Assembly (NCBI GenBank): GCA_947302655.1
Contig: CAMYVW010000002.1
Span: 62,001-126,000, forward strand
Length of the DNA: 64,000 nt
Source of the DNA: an uncultured Mycoplasmatota bacterium
Lineage (GTDB): Bacteria; Bacillota_I; Bacilli_A; RF39; UBA660
Reading direction: 5' to 3'
Below, piece after piece: positions 42,305 through 51,515 of the stretch (positions are counted from its first letter, which is position 1; every line of letters starts with the position of its first letter). The position numbers and the translations under genes are program-made. The notes under the pieces are model-generated. The model saw only the letters and a program-made list of their open reading frames with translations, was not told the DNA's origin and did not search any database.

Positions 42305-44088
42305 TGCTTTTTAAATCTGAAGTAGCTCCTAAAGGAATTCAATTTAAAACTAGTGAATTTATTATTAGTGGAAAATACTGCACTATTATGACAGTTATAT
42401 CTTATCCAAAGTCAATAGGTCTTGGATACTTATCAAGTATTAATGCTATACCTGGTGTTAAAGCTGTTATTAAACATATTCCAATTGCTTTTTCATCAAT
42501 GCAAAAAATGATTAATAAAGAAATTGTTGATTTAAAACAAAGATATCAAAATGAAAAAGATAAAACGATGCAAGAAAGTTATAGAATAGATATTGACTCT
42601 ATGGAAGAGTTTGTATCTATGCTTGCATCTACGCAATCTAAAACATTTGATTTCCAACTTCATTTACTTCTTTCAGCTGATTCTGAAGAAGAGTTAATGA
42701 ATTTGAAATTACAAGTTAGAAATTATTTAGATTCTCTTGGTTTAAGAGCTGTTGCTTTAATGTTTGAACAAGAGAAAGTATTAAAGTCAATTATTCCAAT
42801 ATTCCCTAAACAAGATATTGAAAACAGAATTGGTATTCCAATTCCAACACCAACACTTGCAGCGATGTATCCATTCGTATTTGACTGTGTTAAAGACCCA
42901 GGATTATCTACACTTCTTGGAGTAGATTTCTCTGGTGGTGTTGTTCTATTTAACCAATTCTTATATCAAATTAAGAAAGAAAATAATCGTAATAATGCTA
43001 ATATGATTATCTTAGGTACATCTGGTTCAGGTAAATCTACTGCAGCTAAGTTACTTGTTAGAAATCATATTAGAAATCAAAACCAAGTTATATGTATTGA
43101 CCCTGAAGGTGAACTTGAGGATATGGCAGCTAACTTTGGTGGAGACTACATAAGTTTAGGTAAAGGTGGAGATTTTGGATTAATAAATCCACTTGAAATA
43201 GTACCTGATTATGATGGTGAAGAGGAAAGTACTGAACTTTCTCACTCAATCTTAACTAAATCTTTACAAGAGATTAAAGCTTTCTTAAAGTATTTATATC
43301 CACAAATCGAGGATTCTGTACTTGCTATGTTTAGTGAAGTACTTCAAGATACTTATAAAAGATATAAAATAGATTTTGATACTGATTTTACTAAATTAAA
43401 ATCAGAAGACTATCCTACATTTGACGATGTATACGCTACTATTAAAGGAAGACTTTTATCAATGACAGAAGCTACTCAAGAACGTAGCATTATGGAAAAA
43501 CTAGAACTTAATATTAGACCTCTTACAAGAGAACTTAGATACTTCTTTACAGGTCATACTTCAATTGAAATTGATAGTGACTTTGTTGTATTTAACATTA
43601 AAGAATTAATGAACTCTGATGAAAACGTAAAGAATGCTTCATTCTTCAACATTTTAAAATATGCTTGGGGTTTATGTTTAGATAAATCTGTAAATACTGT
43701 ATTAATGGTTGATGAAGCTCACGTTCTACTTTCAAGTCGTAATGAACTAGGTGCTGAATTCTTAGCACAAGTTCAAAGAAGAAGTAGAAAGTATAATTCT
43801 GGAACTATTATTATTACTCAACAACCAACAGATTTTGCTGCTCCTAATATCATTACTCATGGTAAAGCAATATTTGATAATGCTTCATATTACTTAGTAA
43901 TGGGATTAAGAAAACAAGCAATAGAAGATTTAGCAAAACTAATTGATTTAAATGAAAGTGAACAAGAAGGTATTAAATTCTTTGATCAAGGAGAAGCTTT
44001 ATTCGTTTGCGGTAACAGACGAATGAGAATATCTGTTATTGTTACACATGAAGAACTTGAATCATTTGGTTCTGGTGGAGGACTATAA
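42304..44088 (+). CDS. VirB4-type ATPase, C-terminal portion (594 aa)
   Basis: Main T4SS ATPase. The N-terminal part continues the VirB4 CagE-like domain, with Walker A LGTSGSGKSTAAKLL (about residue 237), VICIDPEGELEDMA, Walker B TVLMVDEAHVLL (about residue 465) and TIIITQQPTDF (about residue 507). The start overlaps the stop of the preceding gene (TAATG), so translation is coupled. No obvious ribosome site of its own. Either a natural two-subunit VirB4 or an assembly or sequencing frameshift. Confidence 0.88.
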   Translation: MLFKSEVAPKGIQFKTSEFIISGKYCTIMTVISYPKSIGLGYLSSINAIPGVKAVIKHIPIAFSSMQKMINKEIVDLKQRYQNEKDKTMQESYRIDIDSMEEFVSMLASTQSKTFDFQLHLLLSADSEEELMNLKLQVRNYLDSLGLRAVALMFEQEKVLKSIIPIFPKQDIENRIGIPIPTPTLAAMYPFVFDCVKDPGLSTLLGVDFSGGVVLFNQFLYQIKKENNRNNANMIILGTSGSGKSTAAKLLVRNHIRNQNQVICIDPEGELEDMAANFGGDYISLGKGGDFGLINPLEIVPDYDGEEESTELSHSILTKSLQEIKAFLKYLYPQIEDSVLAMFSEVLQDTYKRYKIDFDTDFTKLKSEDYPTFDDVYATIKGRLLSMTEATQERSIMEKLELNIRPLTRELRYFFTGHTSIEIDSDFVVFNIKELMNSDENVKNASFFNILKYAWGLCLDKSVNTVLMVDEAHVLLSSRNELGAEFLAQVQRRSRKYNSGTIIITQQPTDFAAPNIITHGKAIFDNASYYLVMGLRKQAIEDLAKLIDLNESEQEGIKFFDQGEALFVCGNRRMRISVIVTHEELESFGSGGGL

Positions 44089-44110
44089 AGCACTTAAAAG
44101 TGCTTTTTTT
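44087..44110 (+). terminator. Terminator after the virB4-like genes
   Basis: AAAGCACTT and AAGTGCTTT form a 9-bp stem around AA, followed by T's. Confidence 0.85.
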
Positions 44111-44135
44111 CTTGTTTTATTTTACTAATTATTTA

Positions 44136-44144
44136 TGTTATAAT
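44136..44144 (+). promoter_or_regulatory. Extended -10 promoter of the hydrolase-lipoprotein-virD4 unit
   Basis: TGTTATAAT is an exact extended -10 (TGnTATAAT) 30 nt before the GTG start. No good -35 is evident. Confidence 0.6.
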
Positions 44145-44174
44145 AGTTGAGTAAAGTAAGAGTGGTGGTTAATA

Positions 44175-46142
44175 GTGAATAATGAAAATAATAAACCAAA
44201 TAACACAAATATGAATGTTCAAAATAATGCCACTAAAAGTGCAAATCCTAACCAAAATATCGCTCTTAATAAAAACTTTCGTAAACAAAATAATTCATCT
44301 TCAACTAATTCTTTAAAAAAAGATACTGGTGTTAACGCAGCTAAAACAAGCAGAATAAGAAACGCCTTTAATAATGTTAAACAAAGAAGAGCTGAAGCTA
44401 CAAAACAAAATGAAATAGATGAGACAAATCTTGAAAATGAAGAAAGAGTTAAAAAATCAAAAATTGCAGAAGTTGCTGAAAAAAAGAAAAAGAAGATTAT
44501 AGCTAAAATTGCTGCATCATTTTTTACTTCACAAGTTTTCTTAGCCGCTTTTGGTATTATTGTTGTAGCAGTTATTTTCATTATGGCTATTCCAATATTA
44601 GTATCTATATTAAGTCAGCAGATAAGTGATATTTGGGATAATATAGTTGATGGTGTTACCGAAGTATTTACTGGTTATTCTAGTGAAGTAGAAACTGATA
44701 CAATCTATCCCGTTAAAACAACTCCTTTATCTCGTGATGAATTTATTAGTAAAGTTAACTCATATAATGTTTCTAGTGGTAAAACAAAGTATTATCAAGT
44801 TTTTAAGGATAATGCAGGTACAATATATGATATTGGTGTAAGAGAAGGAGTTAACCCTGAATTTTGCGTTATAAGAGCTGTAATAGAAGGTTTTTCACCT
44901 GTTGCTAATCCAAAATTATCTGGTGACAATAATTACTGGGGTATAGGGTGTAGTAATGGTAAAACTGTTTGTAAGAGTTACGCATCTTTTGAGAAAGGTG
45001 TAGAAGGATTCTACCGAGTTATAAACAGTTATGGAACAGAAAATATTTATAATGTAATGGAAAAATATGCATATATTGGTGATAAATGGTATTATCCTGG
45101 TAGTTCTGGTTTAGGTGGATGCTATTATGCTGATGTTGTTATTGAAAAACTAAATAAACTTGGTTTTACTGATAGAGCAGTTGAGGTTAGAAAAACATGT
45201 GATGATGGAACTCAAATACCAACTGAACATGATACTGATCAAGTGGCATATTCTTATTATCAAGTTGAAAAGAATATTATTCCTCTTAGACAAAAAATAT
45301 TTGGTTTAGGTGAAGAATCTGGTAGATCTTCATATAAAAACAAAGCTAATTTAAATATTGATTCACTTGTATCAGGTTCTGTTACACTTAGTAAAATTCA
45401 ATCAGATAATGTAGCTAACATTCTAAGAAAAAATGGATCAAGTATTAACGATTTTAACAATCAATTACTTCAAATAGTTAAAAAAGATGGTGTTGGTACT
45501 CGTGATGCAGTTGTTGATATTTCTAAGTATACCGTTAATACATTTGCTATGTATGGTTTATCTATTCCATATTTATATTATGGTGGACATTATGAAACAT
45601 TTAAAAACACTTCTGGTCAAGAACATAACTACCCATCATCAAGCTATTATGGTTTAAATCCGTATTTAGGTGAAGATATTTATCATAATGGAACTAAAGG
45701 ATATACAAGAGCAAAAACTGATAAAAATGGTAAAACTACATATGTAACATATACTGGCTTAGGTCTTGATTGTTCTGGATTTGTTACTTGGGCACTTCAT
45801 AATGGTGGTATTAACATGAGCGTTAAAACCTCAAGAGAATATTTAAATCTACCTAATGCCAATAAACATGATGCTACTAATACATCTGAATATATAGGTA
45901 AACCTGGTGATGTATTTGCTTGTGATGGACACGTAGCTTTAAATATTAAATATGTTAGTGGTTCTGATCCATACTATATTGTTATAGAAGAAGCTGGTAA
46001 AGGACTTGCTGTAAATAAATATAAAGTTAATGGTAGTTATATTAAAAAGTATAAAATTGTAGATATGTCATACTATTATCAAAATGAAAAAACAAATAAT
46101 TTTGAAGCTGCATTTAAAAATGGTTTAATAAAATATCAATAG
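44175..46142 (+). CDS. Bifunctional peptidoglycan hydrolase, VirB1-like (lysozyme/glucosaminidase type plus NlpC/P60)
   Basis: A 655-residue protein. About 110 hydrophilic N-terminal residues (Asn/Lys-rich) precede one membrane helix (VFLAAFGIIVVAVIFIMAIPILVSI). A glycan-cleaving-like domain follows (residues about 200-345: EFCVIRAVIEG, NNYWGIGCSNG, SYASFEKGVEGFYRVINSYG). An NlpC/P60 domain is at the C terminus: catalytic Cys in GLDCSGFVTWALHNGG (about residue 533), His in CDGHVALNIKY. Such two-domain enzymes open the wall in Gram-positive T4SSs. GTG start after AGTGGTGG. Confidence 0.88.
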   Translation: MNNENNKPNNTNMNVQNNATKSANPNQNIALNKNFRKQNNSSSTNSLKKDTGVNAAKTSRIRNAFNNVKQRRAEATKQNEIDETNLENEERVKKSKIAEVAEKKKKKIIAKIAASFFTSQVFLAAFGIIVVAVIFIMAIPILVSILSQQISDIWDNIVDGVTEVFTGYSSEVETDTIYPVKTTPLSRDEFISKVNSYNVSSGKTKYYQVFKDNAGTIYDIGVREGVNPEFCVIRAVIEGFSPVANPKLSGDNNYWGIGCSNGKTVCKSYASFEKGVEGFYRVINSYGTENIYNVMEKYAYIGDKWYYPGSSGLGGCYYADVVIEKLNKLGFTDRAVEVRKTCDDGTQIPTEHDTDQVAYSYYQVEKNIIPLRQKIFGLGEESGRSSYKNKANLNIDSLVSGSVTLSKIQSDNVANILRKNGSSINDFNNQLLQIVKKDGVGTRDAVVDISKYTVNTFAMYGLSIPYLYYGGHYETFKNTSGQEHNYPSSSYYGLNPYLGEDIYHNGTKGYTRAKTDKNGKTTYVTYTGLGLDCSGFVTWALHNGGINMSVKTSREYLNLPNANKHDATNTSEYIGKPGDVFACDGHVALNIKYVSGSDPYYIVIEEAGKGLAVNKYKVNGSYIKKYKIVDMSYYYQNEKTNNFEAAFKNGLIKYQ

Positions 46143-46154
46143 GAAGGTGTTAAT

Positions 46155-46895
46155 ATGTTTAAAAAGTTTTTAGTTGTTACTTTATTAGTAGTATTTTTAA
46201 CTGGTTGTGAAGCAACTTATGATTTAGATGTATCTGATGGCTTTTTGGAAAGTACTACAGCCATACCTACAACTGCTGATGATTTATATATGATTTTAAA
46301 TTATTCAACTAATATACCTGCATTTACAACTGATAGTTTTGATCCAGAGGATGATGACGTATATGAAGATGTTGAATACTATAATTATTCATATATTAAT
46401 AATGAATCACTTAATTTAAATTATAAATATAATGATAAATATAAATTAAGTACAATAGCAAAACAAACACTTCCTAATCTAACAGTTTCATCTGATAAAA
46501 CTGTTAGAATTCATGCATCAGGTGATCTGAATTGTTTTAAACAATACGATGCTTTAGAGAAAGTAACAATCAATATTAAAGTTCCTTATGAGATTGTTTA
46601 TCAAAATGCTGATTATGTAAATAATGATGTATATACATGGGTTGTTACTAAAGATGATTTATCTACTACTATAGATATTGAATATAATAATCCAGATTAT
46701 AAGGGTAAAGAGAATCCTGTTGATCCAAACAAAGATGACGACCCTAACAATAAAAATGATGAACCTAAAAATGACTCAAAAAGCAAGAAAAATAAAAAAG
46801 CTGATAACACATATGTTTTATTATTATCTGGTTTGTTTTTTATAGCACTTTTTGGTATAATAATTTTTGTAAATAAGTTTAAGAAAACAAATTAA
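46155..46895 (+). CDS. Lipoprotein with a second, C-terminal membrane anchor (246 aa)
   Basis: A lipobox (LTGC in MFKKFLVVTLLVVFLTGCEATYD) gives a lipid anchor. Residues 20-195 are extracytoplasmic. A Lys/Asp-rich stalk and a C-terminal helix (TYVLLLSGLFFIALFGIIIFV) with basic end give a second anchor. Function unknown. It is encoded between the wall hydrolase and the coupling ATPase, so it is probably an accessory envelope part of the secretion channel. GGAAGGTG precedes the ATG. Confidence 0.78.
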   Translation: MFKKFLVVTLLVVFLTGCEATYDLDVSDGFLESTTAIPTTADDLYMILNYSTNIPAFTTDSFDPEDDDVYEDVEYYNYSYINNESLNLNYKYNDKYKLSTIAKQTLPNLTVSSDKTVRIHASGDLNCFKQYDALEKVTINIKVPYEIVYQNADYVNNDVYTWVVTKDDLSTTIDIEYNNPDYKGKENPVDPNKDDDPNNKNDEPKNDSKSKKNKKADNTYVLLLSGLFFIALFGIIIFVNKFKKTN

Positions 46896-46937
46896 TAAAT
46901 ATTAAAATGTTTATATAAATATTTGGAGGAGTTAGTC

Positions 46938-49364
46938 TTGAAATTTAAAATTGAAAAAAAAGATTTTATAATTTTTATATGCTATTCAATTTTACTTTTA
47001 TATCTATGTTGTGTAGCCGTTTTAAATTTTTCTTCACTTGCAAGTGAGGGGTCTTTTTATGGATTAGTTCCTTTTAAAGCTTTTGTTCCTCCTTATGTTG
47101 GAGTAACTATTGGTTTATTCATAGCTGGTGAAGTAGCTGTATTTACTAGTGTATCTTCATATATATTTAGTAAAGATAAAAAAGGTGAAAAGGTTATAAA
47201 CTTTAAGAAAAAAGAATCTGATGGTTATGCCGAGTGGGGTACTAGAAAACAAATTATTAATGAAAAAGATGTAGAAAAAGTAAATCCCAAATCTGATAAG
47301 ATTGATGCTGCAGGTATTACGCTTTTAAATAATGGTAAAGAAATATATGTTGATAATGGTGAAACCCATAATTTAATTATTGGTTCTACTGGTTCTGGTA
47401 AAACTGAAACTATTGTTAAACCAATGGTTAAACTTTTAGCAAGACATGATGAATCAATGATCATTACCGATCCTAAAGGTGAAATTTACAAGGAAACAGC
47501 AGCTTTATTAAAAGAAAAAGGATATAACGTTGTTCTTTTAAACTTCCGTGAACCTGAACATGGTAACTGCTGGAATCCACTAGAAATGCCATATAATTAT
47601 TTTCATAATGGAAATAAAGATAAAGCACTAGAGCTTCTAGATGACGTTGCTATGAATATTTTAAAAGATCCTAATAGTAAAGCTGAACCATTCTGGGAAG
47701 ATTCAGCTGCTGACTATTTCTCAGGATTAACTCTAGGTTTATTTATGGATGGTAAACCTAAAGAAGTAAATATTTCTTCTGTTAACTACATGAGTGCAAT
47801 GGGTGAAGAAAGATTTGGCCCTAAAACATATTTACAAGATTATTTTACTTCTAAAGGTGAAGACTCTAACGCATATATTTTAGCATCTAATACTATAAAT
47901 GCTCCAACTGATACTAAAGGTTCAATTTTATCTACTTTTAGGCAAAAAATTAGAGTATTCTCATCACGTGATTCTTTAAATGAAATGCTTTCTCAAAGTG
48001 ATTTCGATATGAAAAGAATAGGACGTGAAAAGACTGCAGTCTTCATGACAATTCATGATGAAAAGAAAACATATCATGGACTTTTAACAATATTTATTAA
48101 ACAGTGTTATGAAACATTAATTGATGTTGCTCAAGAAAATGGTGGAGAATTAACATATAGGACAAACTTTATTTTGGATGAGTTTGCAAATATGCCACCA
48201 CTTAAAGACGTTGATTCAATGGTTTCAGCTGCTCGTTCAAGAAAGATAAGATTTACATTTATTATTCAAAACTTCTCACAACTTACTAGTGTTTATACTA
48301 AAGAAGTTGGAGACACTATTAAAGGTAACTGTGGTAATTTAGTTTACTTAATGAGTACTGAGCTTTCTGCTTTAGAGGAAATAAGTAAACTTTGTGGTGA
48401 AGTAAAAGCAAAAGATAAAGATAAAAGTGCAACAAGACCACTTATATCAGTTACAGATTTACAAAAAATGAAGAAATTTGAAGTTCTTCTTATAAGACAA
48501 AGAGGAAATCCATTTAAAACTAAATTAGTACCTGACTTCCAAATGAACTGGGGTAAAGTATATCCTAAATCAGAATATCCAACAAGACAAAAGAATACTG
48601 TTGAATTATTTGATGTTAAGAAATTTGTTACTGATTATAAGAAAAAACAAATGGAAGAATCTGGTGAAGGTATGATGCCTTCAGGAAATCCATTTATGCC
48701 TAATTCATTTATGCGTCCAAGCCCATTTGGAGGTGGAATGCCATTTGGTGGTGGATCTAATCCATTTGCAAATAAACCTTCAGTTCCTAGTGCTTCATTC
48801 TTAGATACTGGAAAACCAGTTGATTTAGATGCTATGATGAAGGATATTGATCGAAGACTTGCAGAACTTGATGAAGAAGAGAAACGTGAAAAAGAAAAAG
48901 CTAAAGCTACTAATACAGAGATTTTAAATTTATTTGATAAAAAAGATTCATCAGATTCAGTTAAACCATCAAATGCTGATTTACCAAATAAAGTAGTTAA
49001 TAATAAAGAACCTGAAGAAGAAATATTATTTTTAGATGATGATGAAGTTCTTGATGCTCCATTAAGTGCTTATCAAACTATGGATAAACTTGAAAATAAA
49101 GAGATTATGTCTAAACCAGAACCGGTAAGTACTCCAAGATTTATTAAACAAGAAAATGTTAATGTTAGTAAGCCAGTTACTAACATTAAACCTGAATTTA
49201 AAGCTGAAGAACCTAAACCATCTAATAATACTCCAGAAGACATTGATACATTAGATGATGTTATAAATGATAAACCTAAGATTAATGTTGATGCTGATAG
49301 CATTATTGTTAATGATAATTTAATAACTGATGATGAATTCTTTGATGATTTCTTCTCTGAATAG
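46938..49364 (+). CDS. VirD4/TraG-type coupling ATPase (808 aa)
   Basis: Two N-terminal membrane helices (FIIFICYSILLLYLCCVAVL; YVGVTIGLFIAGEVAVF), then the coupling-protein ATPase domain: Walker A IIGSTGSGKTETIVKPMV (about residue 150), IITDPKGEIYKETA, and Walker B NFILDEFANMPPL (about residue 412), with FIIQNFSQL. The last 250 residues are Pro/Gly/Met-rich then acidic and probably disordered. TTG 46938 follows GGAGGAG; an earlier in-frame TTG at 46923 is at the ribosome site itself. VirD4 proteins recruit substrates to the VirB channel. Confidence 0.93.
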   Translation: MKFKIEKKDFIIFICYSILLLYLCCVAVLNFSSLASEGSFYGLVPFKAFVPPYVGVTIGLFIAGEVAVFTSVSSYIFSKDKKGEKVINFKKKESDGYAEWGTRKQIINEKDVEKVNPKSDKIDAAGITLLNNGKEIYVDNGETHNLIIGSTGSGKTETIVKPMVKLLARHDESMIITDPKGEIYKETAALLKEKGYNVVLLNFREPEHGNCWNPLEMPYNYFHNGNKDKALELLDDVAMNILKDPNSKAEPFWEDSAADYFSGLTLGLFMDGKPKEVNISSVNYMSAMGEERFGPKTYLQDYFTSKGEDSNAYILASNTINAPTDTKGSILSTFRQKIRVFSSRDSLNEMLSQSDFDMKRIGREKTAVFMTIHDEKKTYHGLLTIFIKQCYETLIDVAQENGGELTYRTNFILDEFANMPPLKDVDSMVSAARSRKIRFTFIIQNFSQLTSVYTKEVGDTIKGNCGNLVYLMSTELSALEEISKLCGEVKAKDKDKSATRPLISVTDLQKMKKFEVLLIRQRGNPFKTKLVPDFQMNWGKVYPKSEYPTRQKNTVELFDVKKFVTDYKKKQMEESGEGMMPSGNPFMPNSFMRPSPFGGGMPFGGGSNPFANKPSVPSASFLDTGKPVDLDAMMKDIDRRLAELDEEEKREKEKAKATNTEILNLFDKKDSSDSVKPSNADLPNKVVNNKEPEEEILFLDDDEVLDAPLSAYQTMDKLENKEIMSKPEPVSTPRFIKQENVNVSKPVTNIKPEFKAEEPKPSNNTPEDIDTLDDVINDKPKINVDADSIIVNDNLITDDEFFDDFFSE

Positions 49365-49374
49365 AATATAAAAA

Positions 49375-49404
49375 AACTCCATATGAAAATATGGGGCTTT
49401 TTTT
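49375..49404 (+). terminator. Terminator at the end of the Tad/T4SS locus
   Basis: ACTCCATAT and ATATGGGGC pair around GAAA, with a T tract. Confidence 0.8.
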
Positions 49405-49476
49405 ATATCATTTTATAGGTTTATATTATATTTATACTTTTTTATTTTTAATATTTTATATTAGGTGGATAAATAT

Positions 49477-49731
49477 ATGAAAAGTATAAATATAAAAGAT
49501 TATAAGTCTTATATGGGTAAATTAATAGATGTTAGACCTAAATACGAATATATTAAAAAAAATATACCAGGTTCTATTAATATACCTTATGATGATTTAA
49601 TATTTAATCATCATAAATATTTAAATAAAAATGAAAGTTATTATTTAATATGTAGCGGAGGAGTAAAAAGTAGAAAAGCTACAAATATATTAAGTGTATA
49701 TGGTTATGATGTAACAAATGTCATTAAGTAG
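49477..49731 (+). CDS. Single-domain rhodanese-like sulfurtransferase
   Basis: An 84-residue cytoplasmic rhodanese. LIDVRPKYEYIKKNIPGSINIPYDDL is the family core, and the active-site loop CSGGVKSR near residue 60 contains the persulfide cysteine. Such proteins carry sulfane sulfur. ATG 49477 follows AGGTGGAT; the GTG at 49465 overlaps that site. Confidence 0.9.
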   Translation: MKSINIKDYKSYMGKLIDVRPKYEYIKKNIPGSINIPYDDLIFNHHKYLNKNESYYLICSGGVKSRKATNILSVYGYDVTNVIK

Positions 49732-49775
49732 TATAGTATACTGTAAAATACTTATTAAATTACATACAAATGTTG

Positions 49776-49781
49776 TATAAT
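49776..49781 (+). promoter_or_regulatory. -10 box immediately before the TVP38-like gene
   Basis: TATAAT, with TATTAA 17 bp upstream as a possible -35. RNA should start near 49788, at or 9 nt before the start codon. Confidence 0.5.
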
Positions 49782-49796
49782 ATATATGTGATTATT

Positions 49797-50378
49797 ATGG
49801 CATGGATAAATAGTATAAACAATATATTAAATAATTATTTACAAGCTGCTGGTATATGGGGTGGAGTTCTTTGTTGTTTATTAATAATACTAGAACCTCT
49901 TTTTCCAGTATTACCAATGTTTTTGTTTGTAACAATTAATTTACTTGTTTTTGGTACAGTGCTTGGCTTAATAATATCTTATATATGTACTGTTTTAGGT
50001 TGTTTACTTTTTTATATTGTATTTAATAAACTTTTAAGTAAGAAAGCATATAAGTTTTATAAGGATAAAAAGAAACTTAATAGTTTAGTAAATAAATATA
50101 AAGATATTAAAATAGAGACATTAACAACCATTATATCTATGCCTTTTACACCAGCATTTATGATTAATTTACTAGCAGCTGTATCTAATATGCCACTTAA
50201 AAAATATATGACTGCTGAAATAATAGCGAAGATATTTATTACTATATTCTGGGGATTCTTTGGTTTTAGTTTAATTAAGTGTTTAACTCATCCACAATAT
50301 TTTATTGTAATTGGTTTAATGCTTTTAGGTGGTTATATTTTAAGTAAAGTAATTAGTAGAAAATATAATTTAGAATAG
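49797..50378 (+). CDS. TVP38/TMEM64-family (DedA-like) membrane protein
   Basis: A membrane protein of about 193 residues with five to six helices and a VTT-type core (EPLFPVLPMFLFVTINLLVFG; GLIISYICTVLGCLLFY; FTPAFMINLLAAVSNMPLKKY). Relatives are thought to scramble or transport lipids; the exact substrate is unknown. Start is uncertain: ATG 49797 or GTG 49788. The -10 box is only 6-15 nt upstream and there is no ribosome site, so the mRNA is probably leaderless. Confidence 0.8.
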   Translation: MAWINSINNILNNYLQAAGIWGGVLCCLLIILEPLFPVLPMFLFVTINLLVFGTVLGLIISYICTVLGCLLFYIVFNKLLSKKAYKFYKDKKKLNSLVNKYKDIKIETLTTIISMPFTPAFMINLLAAVSNMPLKKYMTAEIIAKIFITIFWGFFGFSLIKCLTHPQYFIVIGLMLLGGYILSKVISRKYNLE

Positions 50379-50387
50379 GAGCTTTTT

Positions 50388-51515
50388 ATGATTGAATATG
50401 TTATTATTGGACTTCTTGCATTAATTATACTTCTTTTATTAGGAGTACTTTTAAGAAATAATGGTTCTAATGATTTAACTGAGAGAATGGGAAGAGTAGA
50501 AACTAATATTGCAAAAGATATAGGTGATTTTACTAATGATTTTTACCGTGAACTTAGAGATGACTTTGATAAACTTAATGAAAGAATTGAAAATAAGTTA
50601 TCAAGAATTAATGATCAAGTTAATGAAAGATTAGATCAAAATTTTGAAAAAACTAATAAAACATTTAATAGTGTTATTGAAAGACTTACAAAAATAGATG
50701 AAGCACAAAAAAAGATTGATTCACTTTCTACAGAAATTGTTTCACTTCAAAGTGTTTTAACTGATAAAAAAACTAGAGGTACCTTTGGTGAAGTAAATCT
50801 TCAATATATCTTATCAAATATATTTGGAGATCATAATGATGGTATTTATGAAATGCAACATAAGCTATCTAATGGTTTTATAGCTGATGCTATTTTATAT
50901 GCTCCAGCGCCTCTTGGAACTATTGCTATTGATAGTAAATTTCCTTTAGAAAACTATGAAAGAATGACTGATAAATCACTTGGTGCTGAAGAAAGAAAAA
51001 TAGCTGAAAAACAATTTAAAATTGATTTTAAAAAGCATATAGATGCTATAGCAACTAAATATATATTACCTGGTGAAACTGCAAGTGAAGCAATTATGTT
51101 TTTACCTGCTGAAGCTATTTTTGCAGAAGTAAATGCATATCATCATGACTTACTTAAAGATGCTTATAATAAAAAAGTATGGATTACAAGTCCAACAACT
51201 TTAATGAGCACTTTAACTGTTATTTCTATGATTCTTAAAAATATGGAACGTGATAAGTATGCTAAAATTATTCATGATGAACTAAATAGATTGAGTATTG
51301 ATTTCACAAGATATAAAGAAAGATGGGATAAATTATCACGTAATATTGATACTGTTAATAAAAGTGTTAAGGAACTTCATACTACTTCAGAAAAGATTTC
51401 TAAAAGATTTGATACAATCAACAAAGTTGATGTTACTTCACTTAAAAATAGTTTTAGCGATGATTTAGAAGAAGAGGAAGACTTACTTTCTTTAGATCAA
51501 GATAATGTAGAATAA
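50388..51515 (+). CDS. rmuC: DNA recombination protein RmuC
   Basis: A 375-residue protein with an N-terminal membrane helix, a coiled coil (residues about 35-110) and the RmuC nuclease-like domain: KKTRGTFGEVNLQYILSNIFG, IAIDSKFPLENYERM and MFLPAEAIFAEV near residue 240. RmuC limits inversion and recombination at repeats. GGAG precedes the ATG. Confidence 0.93.
   Translation: MIEYVIIGLLALIILLLLGVLLRNNGSNDLTERMGRVETNIAKDIGDFTNDFYRELRDDFDKLNERIENKLSRINDQVNERLDQNFEKTNKTFNSVIERLTKIDEAQKKIDSLSTEIVSLQSVLTDKKTRGTFGEVNLQYILSNIFGDHNDGIYEMQHKLSNGFIADAILYAPAPLGTIAIDSKFPLENYERMTDKSLGAEERKIAEKQFKIDFKKHIDAIATKYILPGETASEAIMFLPAEAIFAEVNAYHHDLLKDAYNKKVWITSPTTLMSTLTVISMILKNMERDKYAKIIHDELNRLSIDFTRYKERWDKLSRNIDTVNKSVKELHTTSEKISKRFDTINKVDVTSLKNSFSDDLEEEEDLLSLDQDNVE

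Noticed and set aside
44219-44581. Minus-strand Phe/Ser-rich frame opposite the hydrolase
   Set aside because: Complement of the Lys/Asn/Glu-rich N-terminal region of the hydrolase; no ribosome site.
22697-49364. Integrative conjugative element
   Set aside because: No relaxase, integrase, excisionase, oriT-like region or flanking direct repeats were found, and base composition and codon use look like the rest of the window.
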